From positions 1,918,001-1,982,000 of the forward strand of contig NZ_CP074373.1 in the NCBI RefSeq assembly GCF_021560035.1: a stretch of DNA of 64,000 nucleotides, given 5' to 3'. The notes under the pieces are model-generated. The model had not been told where the DNA came from and did no database searches. It saw nothing but the letters and a program-made list of their open reading frames with translations. Shown in pieces: positions 63,692-64,000 of the stretch; position 1 is the stretch's first letter; each line of letters begins with the position of its first letter. The position numbers and the translations under genes are program-made. Source of the DNA: Virgibacillus sp. NKC19-16. Lineage in GTDB: Bacteria > Bacillota > Bacilli > Bacillales > Amphibacillaceae.

Positions 63692-64000
63692 TTACTGCTT
63701 CTTTACTCGGAATAAAGGCTGGCCATATTCTACAAGTTCGCCGTCTTCAGCCATAATTTCTACGATTTCACCAGTTACTTCTGCCTCTATTTCGTTGAAT
63801 AATTTCATTGCTTCAACAATACAAACAACCGTATCATCTTTCACCATTGTTCCTTTGGTTACATATGCATCACTTTCGGGAGTTGGTGCTATATACAGTG
63901 TACCAACCATTGGAGATACAATTTCATAATCATATACTGTATTATTTTCTTGTTGGGATTTGGATTCTTCAGCTGACTCTTGTTCTTCTGTTACCTTAAC
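63692..64000 (-). CDS. accB: Acetyl-CoA carboxylase biotin carboxyl carrier protein (5' part outside window)
   Basis: The C-terminal 102 codons of AccB; the start lies beyond position 64000. Visible parts are a Glu/Gln/Ser-rich linker and then the biotinyl domain, with the biotin lysine in VEAMKLFNE. An ATG at 63910 inside the domain (PMVGT) is the conserved thumb region and not a start. accC follows after 13 nt. Confidence 0.93.
   Translation of the reverse strand, partial: VKVTEEQESAEESKSQQENNTVYDYEIVSPMVGTLYIAPTPESDAYVTKGTMVKDDTVVCIVEAMKLFNEIEAEVTGEIVEIMAEDGELVEYGQPLFRVKKQ

Noticed and set aside
1-64000. tRNA, rRNA, CRISPR array, prophage or insertion-sequence transposase
   Set aside because: No matching structure or protein was seen; the only repeats are the four palindromic elements and one coding tandem repeat.

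Overview
The window is a low-G+C, endospore-forming Firmicute chromosome. The gene content and order follow the Bacillus subtilis accB–accC–nusB–folD–xseAB–ispA–recN–spoIVB–spo0A–bkd–yqj–fur–xerD–deoB–dacF–spoIIA–spoVA–lysA–ppiB–scpAB–dacB–spmA stretch, read mostly on the minus strand. The OLE RNA/OapA pair, a split methylmalonyl-CoA mutase pathway and long GC-rich palindromic intergenic repeats point to a halophilic or alkaliphilic Bacillaceae lineage (Oceanobacillus/Virgibacillus/Lentibacillus-like). The genus is an inference. I see no rRNA, tRNA, CRISPR array, prophage or transposase gene; nearly everything is core genome.

From right to left (direction of most transcription). 64000-58039: accB (5' end outside), accC, an Asp23-family protein, nusB, folD, xseA, xseB and ispA, tightly packed. 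57980-56739: a ~600-nt OLE RNA behind its own extended -10 promoter, then oapA, sitting where B. subtilis has dxs. 56737-51048: tlyA, argR, recN, spoIVB and spo0A, the last with a well-formed sigma-H promoter and a 0A box. 50477-48657: an aspartokinase and a DUF2627 protein on the plus strand. 48522-37943: bkdR and the branched-chain amino-acid catabolic operon ptb-bcd-buk-lpdV-bkdAA-bkdAB-bkdB behind a sigma-54 promoter, then brxB. 37765-31276: a YqjA-like exporter, a Prli42-like miniprotein, and a methylmalonyl-CoA module (mutase large chain; one protein joining the B12-binding subunit to the epimerase; carboxyltransferase), then an M20 peptidase. 31167-22506: dinB, a plus-strand trio (aldehyde dehydrogenase, RNase Z, glycerophosphodiesterase), M20 peptidase, SDR, aldo/keto reductase, nudF. 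22340-18232: 3D/LysM cell-wall protein, EndoQ-type nuclease, spoIIM, fur (consensus sigma-A promoter and a PerR-like box), yqzK. 18226-12024: xerD, deoB-punA-pdp nucleoside catabolism, dacF. 11916-7738: spoIIAA-spoIIAB-sigF and a reduced spoVAA-spoVAB-spoVAF cluster. 7655-1: lysA, ppiB, M50 peptidase, ribT, a YjcZ-type miniprotein, scpA-scpB, SodF-like dismutase, dacB, spmA (3' end outside).

Functionally three themes dominate: the sporulation decision and forespore/cortex programme (spo0A, spoIIA operon, spoIVB, spoIIM, spoVA, dacF, dacB, spmA, miniproteins); branched-chain amino acid and propionyl-CoA catabolism (bkd operon feeding the methylmalonyl-CoA module to succinyl-CoA); and DNA/nucleotide housekeeping (xerD, recN, dinB, xseAB, scpAB, nudF, deoB-punA-pdp).

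The most interesting non-coding content is the OLE RNA locus and a family of four related intergenic elements (2441-3022, 15521-16060, 21210-21333, 50476-50980). They have terminal inverted ends, base-paired arms with compensatory changes between copies, one copy whose core is inverted relative to its flanks and one copy with no core.
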